A stretch of 64,000 bases of DNA from QZKY01 sp963666295 (GTDB taxonomy: Bacteria > Pseudomonadota > Gammaproteobacteria > Burkholderiales > Burkholderiaceae_D): contig OY762707.1 of NCBI GenBank assembly GCA_963666295.1, positions 2,046,001-2,110,000 of the forward strand, given 5' to 3'. Below, piece by piece: positions 19,074 to 28,288 of the stretch. Made by a program: the position numbers and the translations under genes. How positions within the stretch are numbered: the stretch's first letter is position 1; every line of letters begins with the position of its first letter. The notes beneath the pieces are model-generated. The model ran no database searches. It saw only the letters and a program-made list of their open reading frames with translations, and was not told the origin of the DNA.

Positions 19074-19091
19074 TCATGGTGAGGTGATTGC

Positions 19092-19898
19092 ATGACAGGC
19101 ACCATTCACTACGAAATACCGCAAGATTCAAATGGCGGCAAAGGCCTGTTGTTGGCGGTGCTGGTGCATCTTTTACTGATTGGTTTTCTCTGGATCGGTG
19201 TTTCCTGGCAAAGCGACCACACAGCTGGCGTTGATGCCGAAGTCTGGAACCTCAAATTTGAAGATGCCGCTCCTATGCCGGCCAAGGCGCCGTCGCCACC
19301 GCCAGTGCGTGAAAAGATCGTTGAAAAGCCGGTTGCCAACGAGCTGGTCAAGCCGAAGATTGATCCTGAAATTGCATTAAAGAAGGAAAAAGAAAGAAAA
19401 AAGCGGGAAGCGCTTGAGAATAAGCGAGAGGCCGAGAGAAGGGAGAAAGAAAAACGACGCAAGCAGCGATTGGCCGAAGAAAAGAAAAAGCGTGAATTGG
19501 CCGAGCAGCAAGCACAAGAGAAAGCTTCTTTTGAGAAATTGCGCGAGGAACAGATGCAGCGCATTATGGCCGTTGCGGGTAGCGGTGGCAGGGGCATTGC
19601 TGCTCGCTCTGCTGGTCGCTTGAGTGATTCATACAAAGCGAAACTAAGAGCAAAGATTCGCTCCAACACGGTATTTACGGTGCCGCCCGGCTTGAACGAC
19701 AACCCCGATGTGCAATATGCTATCAAATTGTTGCCGGATGGAACGTTGCGCCGTCCGCCGGAAAAGCTGAAATCGTCCGGCGTATCGGGATTTGATCAGG
19801 CGGTAGCAAGGGCCATCGCCAAATCGGTGCCATTTCCGCGTGATGAATCGGGCAAGGTGCCGCCTGAACTGACGATTATTCACCAACCAAAAGATTAA
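19092..19898 (+). CDS. tolA: Tol-Pal system protein TolA
   Basis: 268 residues: one N-terminal membrane helix (about 14-35), a proline-rich stretch (about 58-72) and a long lysine/glutamate-rich helix (about 90-165) spanning the periplasm. The C-terminal TolA domain, about 175-268, includes the SDSYKAKLRAKIRSN segment. TolA links the TolQR motor to Pal and TolB. The helical part is shorter than in E. coli, as is common in betaproteobacteria. Confidence 0.93.
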   Translation: MTGTIHYEIPQDSNGGKGLLLAVLVHLLLIGFLWIGVSWQSDHTAGVDAEVWNLKFEDAAPMPAKAPSPPPVREKIVEKPVANELVKPKIDPEIALKKEKERKKREALENKREAERREKEKRRKQRLAEEKKKRELAEQQAQEKASFEKLREEQMQRIMAVAGSGGRGIAARSAGRLSDSYKAKLRAKIRSNTVFTVPPGLNDNPDVQYAIKLLPDGTLRRPPEKLKSSGVSGFDQAVARAIAKSVPFPRDESGKVPPELTIIHQPKD

Positions 19899-19909
19899 AC
19901 GGACTAACG

Positions 19910-21187
19910 ATGCCTTCCTTTCTTCGCTCTCTGACCGCAATGGTGCTTTTTCTGGCTTCCGTGATCTGTGCGCCGGCATGGGGGCAACTCAGCATTGAAA
20001 TTTCGGGGGTTGGCGCAAATCAGATTCCGATAGCCGTTGCGCGTTTTGCCAATGAGGCGGACATTCCACAGAAAATCAGCGAAATCGTCAAGGCCGATCT
20101 GGCGCGTTGTGGGCTGTTCAGGATTGTCCATACGGGCAGCGAGATTTCCGAAAATGATACGGTCAATCATGACGAGTGGCGTGCACGCGGAGCGGATGCC
20201 CTGCTGGTTGGCAGTGTCCAGCGTCATGCAGACGGTCGTTTTGAAGTGCGTTATCGCCTGTTTGATACCGTGCGTTCGACGCAGCTTTCGGCGCAGGCGA
20301 TCGCTGTCAGTCAGCATTATTTGAGATTGTCGGCCCATAAAGTGGCGGATGACGTCTATGAAAAGCTGACTGGCGTGCCGGGCATTTTCTCAACACGCAT
20401 TGCTTATGTCGCCAAGGCGGGCTCCCAGTTCAAGCTGGAAATCGCCGATGCGGACGGGTACGGAAGGCAGTTTGCACTGGTATCGAAAGAGCCGATCATG
20501 TCACCGTCATGGTCGCCGGACGGCACTAAGGTGGCCTACGTTTCGTTTGAATCCAAAAAGCCGGTTGTGTACGTGCAGGATCTGAGAACTCGCAAGCGTA
20601 CCGTGATTGCCAATTATCGTGGCAGCAACTCTGCGCCGGCATGGTCGCCTGATGGGAAGCAGCTCGCGCTGGCGCTGGCGCGCAAGGGATTGACCCAATT
20701 GTATCTGGCGGATGCAGACGGGCGCGGTTTACGCCGTTTGACGCGCACCTCGTGGATTGATACCGAGCCGCGCTTTTCCGCGGACGGCCAGTCTTTGTAC
20801 TTCACCAGTGACCGCAGCGGCGGGCCACAAATTTATCGTATGAGCGTCAATGGCGGTCCCGCTGAACGCGTGACTTTCTATGGCAATTACAACGTCAGTC
20901 CGCGCATCTCGCCGGACGGCAAATCCATGGCATTCGTTTCGCGTCGTGAAGGGCGCTATCAATTGTATTTGCTTGACCTGGAAACCGGTCAGGAATTACC
21001 GTTGTCAGAGACGGACAATGATGAATCACCCAGCTTCTCCCCTAACGGGATGTACATTATGTATGCAACCGAATCTGGAGGCCGCGGCGCGCTTTCGGTA
21101 GTTTCTGTAGATGGCCGCGTCAAACACAGCCTGTCTATGCAGGCGGGTGATATTCGGGAGCCGACATGGGGCCCATTCATGAAGTAA
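19910..21187 (+). CDS. tolB: Tol-Pal system periplasmic protein TolB
   Basis: 425 residues with a signal peptide (cleavage likely after PAWG). An N-terminal alpha/beta domain is followed by a six-bladed beta-propeller whose blades carry WSPDG, FSADG, SPDGK and FSPNG repeats. TolB binds Pal and the TolA C-terminus in the periplasm, controlling release of Pal from peptidoglycan. It lies 11 bases after tolA and 31 before pal. Confidence 0.96.
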   Translation: MPSFLRSLTAMVLFLASVICAPAWGQLSIEISGVGANQIPIAVARFANEADIPQKISEIVKADLARCGLFRIVHTGSEISENDTVNHDEWRARGADALLVGSVQRHADGRFEVRYRLFDTVRSTQLSAQAIAVSQHYLRLSAHKVADDVYEKLTGVPGIFSTRIAYVAKAGSQFKLEIADADGYGRQFALVSKEPIMSPSWSPDGTKVAYVSFESKKPVVYVQDLRTRKRTVIANYRGSNSAPAWSPDGKQLALALARKGLTQLYLADADGRGLRRLTRTSWIDTEPRFSADGQSLYFTSDRSGGPQIYRMSVNGGPAERVTFYGNYNVSPRISPDGKSMAFVSRREGRYQLYLLDLETGQELPLSETDNDESPSFSPNGMYIMYATESGGRGALSVVSVDGRVKHSLSMQAGDIREPTWGPFMK

Positions 21188-21218
21188 TTCTCACGTTTTA
21201 ACCAACAAGGAAAAGGCA

Positions 21219-21728
21219 ATGCGACATTTCAAGACTTTGGCAATTATTTTTTCAAGCGTACTCGTGTTGAGTGCATGCGGCTCGTCCGTCAAGCTCGACG
21301 ATAGCGCAGCAGACGGTAGCGCTGGTTCAGCAGCAGATTCCCGCTCCGTATCCACGGTAAATGCAACATCTTCTGATCCGCTCAACGACCCGCAAGGCGT
21401 GCTGGCCAATCGCAGCATCTATTTCGACTTTGACAGTTTTGTCGTCAAGGAGCAGTATCGCCCGGTTGTAGATGCACATGCCAAGTACCTAGTATCCAAT
21501 CCTGCACGCAAGATCGTGATCCAAGGCAATACTGACGAGCGCGGTGGCAGAGAATACAATCTCGCATTGGGTCAAAAGCGTGCGGAAGCGGTGCGCAAGA
21601 TGATGTCTCTGCTGGGTGTGTCGGATCAACAGGTTGAAGCGGTTTCCTATGGCGAAGAGAAGCCGAAGGCAATGGGCAGCGACGAGTCAGCATGGTCGCA
21701 AAACCGTCGCGCTGACCTCGTTTATTGA
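21219..21728 (+). CDS. pal: Peptidoglycan-associated lipoprotein Pal
   Basis: 169 residues with a lipoprotein signal: the lipobox LSAC places the lipidated cysteine at residue 20. A serine/alanine-rich tether precedes an OmpA-like peptidoglycan-binding domain (about 62-169) with NTDERGGREYNLALGQKRA. Pal anchors the outer membrane to peptidoglycan and is the outer-membrane end of the Tol machine. An AAGGAAAAGG stretch precedes the ATG. Confidence 0.96.
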   Translation: MRHFKTLAIIFSSVLVLSACGSSVKLDDSAADGSAGSAADSRSVSTVNATSSDPLNDPQGVLANRSIYFDFDSFVVKEQYRPVVDAHAKYLVSNPARKIVIQGNTDERGGREYNLALGQKRAEAVRKMMSLLGVSDQQVEAVSYGEEKPKAMGSDESAWSQNRRADLVY

Positions 21729-21736
21729 TTTTTGGC

Positions 21737-22459
21737 ATGCTGACTCGATCCACGAGCATTCTGGGAGCGGCGCTGTTTGCGGCGCTGCTGCCGCTCAAGG
21801 CCAATGCGGCGCTTTTTGCGGATGATGAGGCGCGTCGTGCCATTCTCGATTTGCGCGTCAAGCTTGAAACCAAGGCGGATAAGGCAAGTGTGCTTGAGCT
21901 CGCCAATCAGTATGAGGTTTTAAAGCAGGAAGTGGCCCGTTTGCGCGGTCAGGTTGAGCTGTTATCCAACGAGTTGGCGAAAGCCCAGCATCGACAGAAG
22001 GATTTTTATGTTGAGTTGGATGAGCGCTTGCGCAAGCTGGAACCCCGAAGCAAGGTTATTGACGGCAAAGAGGTAAGCGTTGAACCGGGCGAACAGCAAG
22101 CATATGAAGCGGCCATGGCGCGTTTCAAGGAGGGGGCATATCAGAAGGCCGGGTGGTCTTTCTCGTCTTTCTTGAATCGCTATCCAGATTCAGCCTATGC
22201 GGCTTCAGCACATTACTGGTTGGGCAATGCTTTTTTTGCGCAACGTGACTGTCATAAAGCAAGCAAGGCGCATACGGTTGTAGTGGATAGCTATGCAGAC
22301 ACGCCACACGCACCGGATGCCATGTTGAACATTGCAACTTGCCATATTCAACTCAAGGACAAGTCATCGGCGAAGAAAACGCTGGAAAATCTCGTTGAGC
22401 GTTATCCTGAGACAGAGGCTGCAAAAACGGCCTCAGAAAGACTGGCGGCGATGAAGTAA
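21737..22459 (+). CDS. cpoB: Cell division coordinator CpoB (YbgF)
   Basis: 240 residues from ATG 21737. A TTG at 21725 overlapping the pal stop (TTGA) is an alternative start, and neither has a clear Shine-Dalgarno, so coupling to pal is likely. A signal peptide (cut near KANA-AL) precedes a coiled-coil trimerisation region (about 40-95) and a TPR-type domain (about 115-240). In E. coli CpoB coordinates peptidoglycan synthesis by PBP1B with Tol-driven outer-membrane constriction. It is the last gene of the operon. Confidence 0.93.
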   Translation: MLTRSTSILGAALFAALLPLKANAALFADDEARRAILDLRVKLETKADKASVLELANQYEVLKQEVARLRGQVELLSNELAKAQHRQKDFYVELDERLRKLEPRSKVIDGKEVSVEPGEQQAYEAAMARFKEGAYQKAGWSFSSFLNRYPDSAYAASAHYWLGNAFFAQRDCHKASKAHTVVVDSYADTPHAPDAMLNIATCHIQLKDKSSAKKTLENLVERYPETEAAKTASERLAAMK

Positions 22460-22476
22460 GCGCTCCAGAAACACTC

Positions 22477-22515
22477 AAAACCAGGCTCGGCATCACTGCA
22501 AGCCTGGTTTTTTTA
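22477..22515 (+). terminator. Rho-independent terminator of the tol-pal operon
   Basis: An 11-base-pair stem, AAAACCAGGCT (22477-22487) with AGCCTGGTTTT (22501-22511), and a 13-base loop, continuing into a run of T. It lies 18 bases after the cpoB stop. Confidence 0.92.
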
Positions 22516-22537
22516 TGTTGACTCTGCCGAATATGGC

Positions 22538-23800
22538 TTAGTGCTTGCCTTTGCCTATCAGGTGTAACGAATCTTCCACGCGCTGGTTGGCGGCATGCCA
22601 GCGCATCACCAGGAACATCATTCCAGCCACGAACGAACCGAAGATAAGGATAACGGTATTGATACCAAAATCTAAGGAAATCATCCCGGCATACAGTAAC
22701 AGCATCACCAGAATTGAAAGATTCTCATTGAAATTCTGAACGGCGATGGAGTGGCCAGCACTCAAGAGTACATGACCTCTGTGCTGAAGCAGAGCATTCA
22801 TTGGTACGACGAAGAAGCCGGACAATACACCGACGAGTACCAGTACAGGGTAGGCAAACCAAATGTTATAGATGACGACCATCAGCATGACGACAAACCC
22901 CATCGCCATACCTAGTGGCATAACGGAGAGCGCTTTTCTTAACTTGACGACGCGCGCAGCGGCTACCGCGCCAAAGATAATCCCGAAGGCAACAATCCCC
23001 TGCAGGAAAGCGGCCTTGTCGAGTTGCAGGCCAAGGTGGCCTTCAGCCCACTTCAGAATGATGAATTGCAGAGCGGCGCCAGCTCCCCAGAATAGCGTGG
23101 TGACGGCCAGCGAGATCTGTCCCAGTTTATCTGACCAGAGCGTTTTGCAGGCGACAGCAAAACCGGCAACCAGCTTGACGGGATTGCGGTGCTGCCTTTC
23201 ATAGCGCGCACCGGTGTCTGGAATGAACAGGTTAAAGAAAGCAGCAAGAAAATAGACAAACCCCACGACGCAAAGTGCCGCCTCGCCGGTCGTATCAATG
23301 CCTGTCGTGAAAAACGGGAAGTCGAGTGAGAGTAGAAAAGCCGATACTTTTGCGTTGATAAGGGTGCCGCCCAGGACCGTGCCAAGGATGATGGACGTTA
23401 CGGTCAGGCCTTCGATCCAGCCATTGGCTTTAACCAGCATTTCTGGCGGCAGCAGTTCGGTCAGGATGCCATACTTGGCCGGAGAATAAGCGGCGGCACC
23501 AAAGCCGACGATGCCATACGCAAGTAGCGGGTGTACATCGAAAAATAGCATCGAACAGCCTACGACCTTGATCAGGTTGGTGATGAACATCACTTTGCCT
23601 TTTTGCATCGAATCTGCAAAAGGGCCAACAAATGCAGCCAGAAGGACATACGAGGTCACAAAAAACAGCTTTAATAACGGCGTCATCCAGGCGGGTGCCG
23701 CGATACTCTTTAAGAGGAAGATAGCTGTGATGAGGAGTGCATTGTCAGCGAGCGAGGAAAAAAACTCGGCCGCCATGATGTTGTAAAAGCCGCGGTTCAT
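22538..23800 (-). CDS. lplT: Lysophospholipid transporter LplT
   Basis: A 420-residue membrane protein of the major facilitator superfamily with about 12 hydrophobic segments. The start MNRGFYNIMAAEFFSSLADNALL at 23800 is the standard LplT opening; the longer in-frame start at 23929 adds unrelated residues. LplT flips lysophospholipids, mainly lysophosphatidylethanolamine, inward across the inner membrane for re-acylation by Aas, which is not nearby. SPAKYGILTELLP is a conserved LplT segment. It is divergent from alr, with 171 bases between the starts. Confidence 0.92.
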   Translation of the reverse strand: MNRGFYNIMAAEFFSSLADNALLITAIFLLKSIAAPAWMTPLLKLFFVTSYVLLAAFVGPFADSMQKGKVMFITNLIKVVGCSMLFFDVHPLLAYGIVGFGAAAYSPAKYGILTELLPPEMLVKANGWIEGLTVTSIILGTVLGGTLINAKVSAFLLSLDFPFFTTGIDTTGEAALCVVGFVYFLAAFFNLFIPDTGARYERQHRNPVKLVAGFAVACKTLWSDKLGQISLAVTTLFWGAGAALQFIILKWAEGHLGLQLDKAAFLQGIVAFGIIFGAVAAARVVKLRKALSVMPLGMAMGFVVMLMVVIYNIWFAYPVLVLVGVLSGFFVVPMNALLQHRGHVLLSAGHSIAVQNFNENLSILVMLLLYAGMISLDFGINTVILIFGSFVAGMMFLVMRWHAANQRVEDSLHLIGKGKH

Positions 23801-23971
23801 TGATAAGCCAAGAGATTGCAAAGAAGGTCCGCAAGCTTTATACCATGAAAGCAGCCTAAGTCTGAAACTTTGAAGCCAACAGCCGCCTTTGATGGCTTGT
23901 GTCCGGTAAAATGGTGCATTGCCTTTCAAATTTTATGTTTGCGAAGGTTTACGCCATCATAAAGAATCAAC

Positions 23972-25048
23972 ATGTTCAGACCCCTTGTCGCCGTTATGGA
24001 TGTTGCTGCGATGCAGCACAATTTAGCTGTCGTTCGATCCTGTGTTCCAAAATCAAGAATATGGAGCGTTGTTAAGGCGAACGCTTACGGGCACGGCCTT
24101 GAGCGCAGTGTGCGCGCTTTTGAGGAGGCTGACGGCATGGCGCTGGTTGAAATTGAAGGCGCGGTAAAGCTGCGTGAGATGGGCTGGACAAAGCCGATCT
24201 TGATTCTGGAAGGTTTCTTTGCATCGGAAGACATTCACACCATTGTGAATGAGAGATTGGAACTGACCATACACTGCAATGAGCAGATCGAGATGCTTGA
24301 GAAAACCCGCGTTTCAGCGCCGCTCGACATTCATCTCAAAATGAACACCGGCATGAACCGGCTTGGTTTCAAGCCAAAGTTGTGGCGTTCTGCTTACGAA
24401 CGATTGCGTGCCATTCCCGCGGTGCGCAAAATTTCTTTCATGACGCACTTTGCCAATGCAGAAATGCTGGAAAGCAATCCGATGCCTTTTGCCGAACAAC
24501 TGCGGCGTTTCGATAACGAGACGGTAGAGTTGGAAGGTGAGCGCAGCCTCTCCAATTCTGCGGCGGTGTTGGTGCACCCTGAGTTGGCGACTGACTGGGT
24601 GCGTCCCGGTATCATGCTGTATGGCGGCACGCCTGGTGGAAAAACTGCAGAAGAGTATGGCCTGAAGCCGGCGATGACGCTCAAAAGCAAGATTATCGCC
24701 ATTCAGGAACTGGATGCAGGGGAATCGATTGGTTATGGTAGCCGATACGTGGCGGACCATCCGATTCGCATTGGTGTGGTGGCTTGCGGATATGCGGATG
24801 GCTACCAGCGACGCTCACCAAACGGTACCCCGATTCTGGTGGAGGGCGTGCGCACCCAATTGCTCGGGCGGGTTTCGATGGATATGCTGACGGTTGATTT
24901 GACGCCTGTGCCGCAGGCACACGTGGGCAGCACGGTAACGCTGTGGGGTGAAGGCTTGCCAATTGAGGAAGTGGCGAATGCAGCCGGCACGGTCGGTTAT
25001 GAATTGATGTGCGCATTATCCTTGCGCGTCCGGGTTGAGGAGCGCTGA
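23972..25048 (+). CDS. alr: Alanine racemase
   Basis: 358 residues. The PLP-binding lysine is Lys35 in VVKANAYGHG, and the second catalytic base is Tyr255 in ESIGYGSRY. The enzyme interconverts L- and D-alanine for peptidoglycan. The TIM-barrel domain is about 1-230 and the C-terminal beta domain about 235-358. The next gene, radA, starts 88 bases later on the same strand. Confidence 0.95.
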   Translation: MFRPLVAVMDVAAMQHNLAVVRSCVPKSRIWSVVKANAYGHGLERSVRAFEEADGMALVEIEGAVKLREMGWTKPILILEGFFASEDIHTIVNERLELTIHCNEQIEMLEKTRVSAPLDIHLKMNTGMNRLGFKPKLWRSAYERLRAIPAVRKISFMTHFANAEMLESNPMPFAEQLRRFDNETVELEGERSLSNSAAVLVHPELATDWVRPGIMLYGGTPGGKTAEEYGLKPAMTLKSKIIAIQELDAGESIGYGSRYVADHPIRIGVVACGYADGYQRRSPNGTPILVEGVRTQLLGRVSMDMLTVDLTPVPQAHVGSTVTLWGEGLPIEEVANAAGTVGYELMCALSLRVRVEER

Positions 25049-25136
25049 GTCAGCGCTACACCCGTGCAAGACCTGATTTTCTCCGGGAGGCGCGTAAGCA
25101 CAAGCGTCGTTTCTTCTGACAATCAATAAGTGGGCG

Positions 25137-26507
25137 ATGGCAAAAGCAAAAACCAATTTCAGTTGCACAGAATGTGGCGCCACCAGCGGCAAGTGGACAG
25201 GGCAATGCCCGGGCTGCGGGCAGTGGAACACGATGGTCGAAGCAGTTATCGAAACAATCACGCACCGATATGCCATGTCGCCACAAAGCCTGGCACCCGC
25301 CGCACCGCTGCAAACCCTTTCCGAAATCGAAGCCGTTGATGTGCCGCGCTTTGGTACCGGTATCGAAGAGTTCGACCGCGTATTGGGTGGTGGTCTGGTT
25401 TCGGGTGGGGTGGTGCTGATTGGCGGGGACCCTGGCATCGGAAAATCGACCTTGCTGCTGCAGGCGCTGGCAAACCTGTCGCGGGCTATGAGTGTGCTGT
25501 ATGTTAGCGGTGAGGAATCTGGCGCGCAGATTGCCTTGCGGGCCAGGCGGCTGGTGATTAATGCGAAAGCGTTGAAGTTCCAGGCTGAAATCCAGCTTGA
25601 AAAGATTCTCGCCACACTGGCGGAACAAAAGCCGCAGGTTGCGGTGATCGATTCCATCCAGACCTTGTATTCCGAAGCGCTGACTTCTGCGCCTGGATCG
25701 GTGGCGCAAGTGCGCGAATGTGCGGCACAACTGACGCGCCTGGCCAAGCAATCCGGCATTACCGTCATTCTGGTTGGGCACGTCACCAAGGAAGGCACGC
25801 TAGCCGGGCCGCGTGTGCTGGAACATATTGTTGATACCGTACTGTATTTTGAAGGCGATACCCATTCCAGCTTTCGCTTGATTCGCGCGTTCAAGAACCG
25901 TTTTGGCGCGGTTAACGAACTGGGCGTGTTTGCCATGACTGAAAAGGGGCTGAAAGGCGTTTCCAACCCCTCTGCGCTGTTTTTGTCGCAGCATGGCAGT
26001 CAGGTGTCGGGTTCGTGCGTGATGGTCACACAGGAAGGCACACGCCCCCTGCTGGTTGAAATTCAGGCGCTGGTGGATTCGTCACACTTGCCAAATGCGC
26101 GTCGCTTATCCGTTGGGTTAGAGCACAATCGCCTAGCGATGCTGATGGCGGTGCTGCATCGCCATGCCGGCATTGCTGCCTTCGATCAGGATGTGTTCAT
26201 CAACGCCGTTGGTGGTGTAAAGATTACCGAGCCCGCTGCTGATTTGGCTGTGTTGCTGGCGATTCATTCTTCCATGCGCAACAAGCCGTTGCCGAGGGGG
26301 CTGGTCGTGTTTGGCGAGATTGGACTGGCAGGCGAGATACGCCCGGCTCCGCGTGGGCAGGAGCGCTTGCGTGAAGCGGCCAAGCTCGGTTTTTCGATTG
26401 CGCTTATTCCAAAATCAAATGCGCCAAAAAAACCGATCGCGGGTATGAGAGTGGTGCCGGTTGAGCGGATTGATGAGGCATTTATGCGGTTGCGAGAGCT
26501 GGGCTGA
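25137..26507 (+). CDS. radA: DNA repair protein RadA (Sms)
   Basis: 456 residues. An N-terminal zinc finger (CTEC and CPGC, about 10-30) precedes a RecA-like ATPase with Walker A GGDPGIGKS near 97-105. The RadA-specific KNRFG motif is near residue 260, and a C-terminal Lon-protease-like domain lacks catalytic function. RadA is a hexameric branch-migration helicase in recombination. It follows alr on the same strand and converges on a cyclase gene, with 103 bases between the two stops. Confidence 0.95.
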   Translation: MAKAKTNFSCTECGATSGKWTGQCPGCGQWNTMVEAVIETITHRYAMSPQSLAPAAPLQTLSEIEAVDVPRFGTGIEEFDRVLGGGLVSGGVVLIGGDPGIGKSTLLLQALANLSRAMSVLYVSGEESGAQIALRARRLVINAKALKFQAEIQLEKILATLAEQKPQVAVIDSIQTLYSEALTSAPGSVAQVRECAAQLTRLAKQSGITVILVGHVTKEGTLAGPRVLEHIVDTVLYFEGDTHSSFRLIRAFKNRFGAVNELGVFAMTEKGLKGVSNPSALFLSQHGSQVSGSCVMVTQEGTRPLLVEIQALVDSSHLPNARRLSVGLEHNRLAMLMAVLHRHAGIAAFDQDVFINAVGGVKITEPAADLAVLLAIHSSMRNKPLPRGLVVFGEIGLAGEIRPAPRGQERLREAAKLGFSIALIPKSNAPKKPIAGMRVVPVERIDEAFMRLRELG

Positions 26508-26610
26508 GTAAGCGTCCGGTTTATCAGTTAGCACATGGGGTGCAGGACAGACTCGATTCTCTCAGAGAGAAGAAAGCCTCATCAAAACCCGGGGCGGTTC
26601 AGGCTGGCCC

Positions 26611-28029
26611 TCACTTGAGGTACGGGAAAAACTTCCGATCATCGGCAAGCATGTGTTTGGCAACCACCTCATGCGCAAGAAAGGAAAAGAGTTCCCCAAT
26701 TTCCAACTGGTCGTTCTCGTATTTCTGGGCAAGGTCTGATGCCTGGGCGACTAAATTCTGATGAATATCATGGTGCTCTTTCGCCAGCGGCCATTCCGTT
26801 TCATTGAAAATAGCTTCTTCGTCTTCGAAATGCTGTACAACCTCTGCCAAGAGCGCAGAAATCTGGCTGGTTATGACATCTTTGGGCTGCCCTGCCAGCA
26901 CGGCGCCCATCAACTCATTAGACTGCTCAAATAACACGCGATGTTGTGTGTCAATGAGTGGGTGACCACATTCATAAGCCGAGCGCCAGATGAGGCCAAC
27001 AAAATTTGGCGTTACCACTTCATAGTAGTCATCCATGCCGCCCGGATCATCCAGGCTAATCGCGGATTCAATTTCAACCCGATTGCGCCCAGCTTCCTTG
27101 GCGTTATACATGGCCTTGTCGGCGCGCGCGAGCAAGGATTCAAAAGTATCCCCTATGGAACTTACCGCAATCCCGATGCTTGCGGTTATCTGACCAACCT
27201 CCGGGATGTCTTGATCAGAAATGGCTACCCTCATGCGTTCAGCCGTAAGGCTGGCGCTCATCCGTCCGGTGTTTGGCAAAAGCACCACAAATTCCTCGCC
27301 GCCCCATCTCCCGAGTATATCTGTCGATCTCAACGCGGTTTGAGCCGCAGCGCAGAATGCCTTGATGACTTCGTCGCCTGTGGCGTGGCCCCATTTATCA
27401 TTAACGTTTTTGAAATGGTCAATGTCTGCAAATATGACCGAGAAAGGGTGGCCGTATCTGTTGAACATTTCAATCTCGCGCTTTGCGCTGGTTTCAATAT
27501 GAGCGCGATTCCAAACACCCGTCAGTTGATCCGTAGTCACTTGCTCCCTTAATTGCGAGACGGTTTGCTGAAGATCGCTAATCACTCTCGCTGCCTTATC
27601 CAGCTCTGAATTCAGCTTCCTGGCGGAACTCTGTGTTTCGTCGGCCAAGGCAATCGCTACGACAGCCACGCCTATTGTGCTGCCGTCCGCGCCCTTGTAT
27701 GGAAAGCGGATGGTTGCGCAATTGACCTTCCTTCCATCAAAATCAAATTGCTCCAGGAATTTTAATGCTTCCCCTGTATCAAGCACCTGAGCATCTCTTA
27801 ACTCAATTTCAGCGGCATGATCCTTGGTAACCCAATTCTTGATTGTGGTGCCGATCAGTGCTCCTGGATCAGTCCTGAAAAGCGCTTCGTAGGAGTTGTT
27901 TGCATAGATATAACGAAACTTTTTGTCCTTGACGCCAACCATGGCCGTGCTACCAAGAAGTGCGCCAAGGCTGTGGAGAAATTCGGCATTAACCAAGGGA
28001 AATGTATTTTGGGCTAACTCTTTGGACAT
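26611..28029 (-). CDS. PAS-GGDEF-hemerythrin protein (diguanylate cyclase)
   Basis: 472 residues from ATG 28029; another in-frame start lies at 28080 and neither has a strong ribosome site. Domains: PAS (about 15-130), coiled coil (about 137-165), GGDEF (about 166-322) and bacteriohemerythrin (about 345-472). The cyclase signature is GGEEF at 243-247, with the inhibitory RxxD site RSTD at 234-237 five residues earlier. The hemerythrin domain has all seven expected diiron ligands: His363, His400, Glu404, His419, His423, His459 and Asp464. It should make cyclic-di-GMP in the cytosol under control of oxygen or redox state; that control is inferred from related hemerythrin-cyclase fusions. Confidence 0.9.
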   Translation of the reverse strand: MSKELAQNTFPLVNAEFLHSLGALLGSTAMVGVKDKKFRYIYANNSYEALFRTDPGALIGTTIKNWVTKDHAAEIELRDAQVLDTGEALKFLEQFDFDGRKVNCATIRFPYKGADGSTIGVAVVAIALADETQSSARKLNSELDKAARVISDLQQTVSQLREQVTTDQLTGVWNRAHIETSAKREIEMFNRYGHPFSVIFADIDHFKNVNDKWGHATGDEVIKAFCAAAQTALRSTDILGRWGGEEFVVLLPNTGRMSASLTAERMRVAISDQDIPEVGQITASIGIAVSSIGDTFESLLARADKAMYNAKEAGRNRVEIESAISLDDPGGMDDYYEVVTPNFVGLIWRSAYECGHPLIDTQHRVLFEQSNELMGAVLAGQPKDVITSQISALLAEVVQHFEDEEAIFNETEWPLAKEHHDIHQNLVAQASDLAQKYENDQLEIGELFSFLAHEVVAKHMLADDRKFFPYLK

Positions 28030-28163
28030 AAGCGCATGAAAACAAAATTCGGGACTGAGTGCGAAAATAGTCACAACCATTAATATGCAATTTATAGCAC
28101 GTGTAAGTTTGGGGAACCAATAAATGCTTTGGGGCGATGACTCAATTGTGCTTCGTACAAAAC

Positions 28164-28196
28164 AAAAAGGCGGTTTCTCCAGAGAGAACCGCCTTT
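28164..28196 (-). terminator. Rho-independent terminator of gloB
   Basis: Read on the minus strand, AAAGGCGGTT and AACCGCCTTT arms (with further CTC/GAG pairing) form a stem with a short loop, followed by TTTTTGTTTTG. It lies about 90 bases after the gloB stop. Confidence 0.85.
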
Positions 28197-28288
28197 AATC
28201 ATCAAAATCACCTTATTTCAGCCCTATTCCTGAATGCCGACCAAGCTAGACGCTTACTCGAAAGGGGGGGCACGTATTCATTGCCTTG

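Noticed and set aside
26540..26600. Short palindrome TTCTCTC-A-GAGAGAA between radA and the hemerythrin cyclase
   Set aside because: No T run on either strand follows closely, so a terminator call is not supported.
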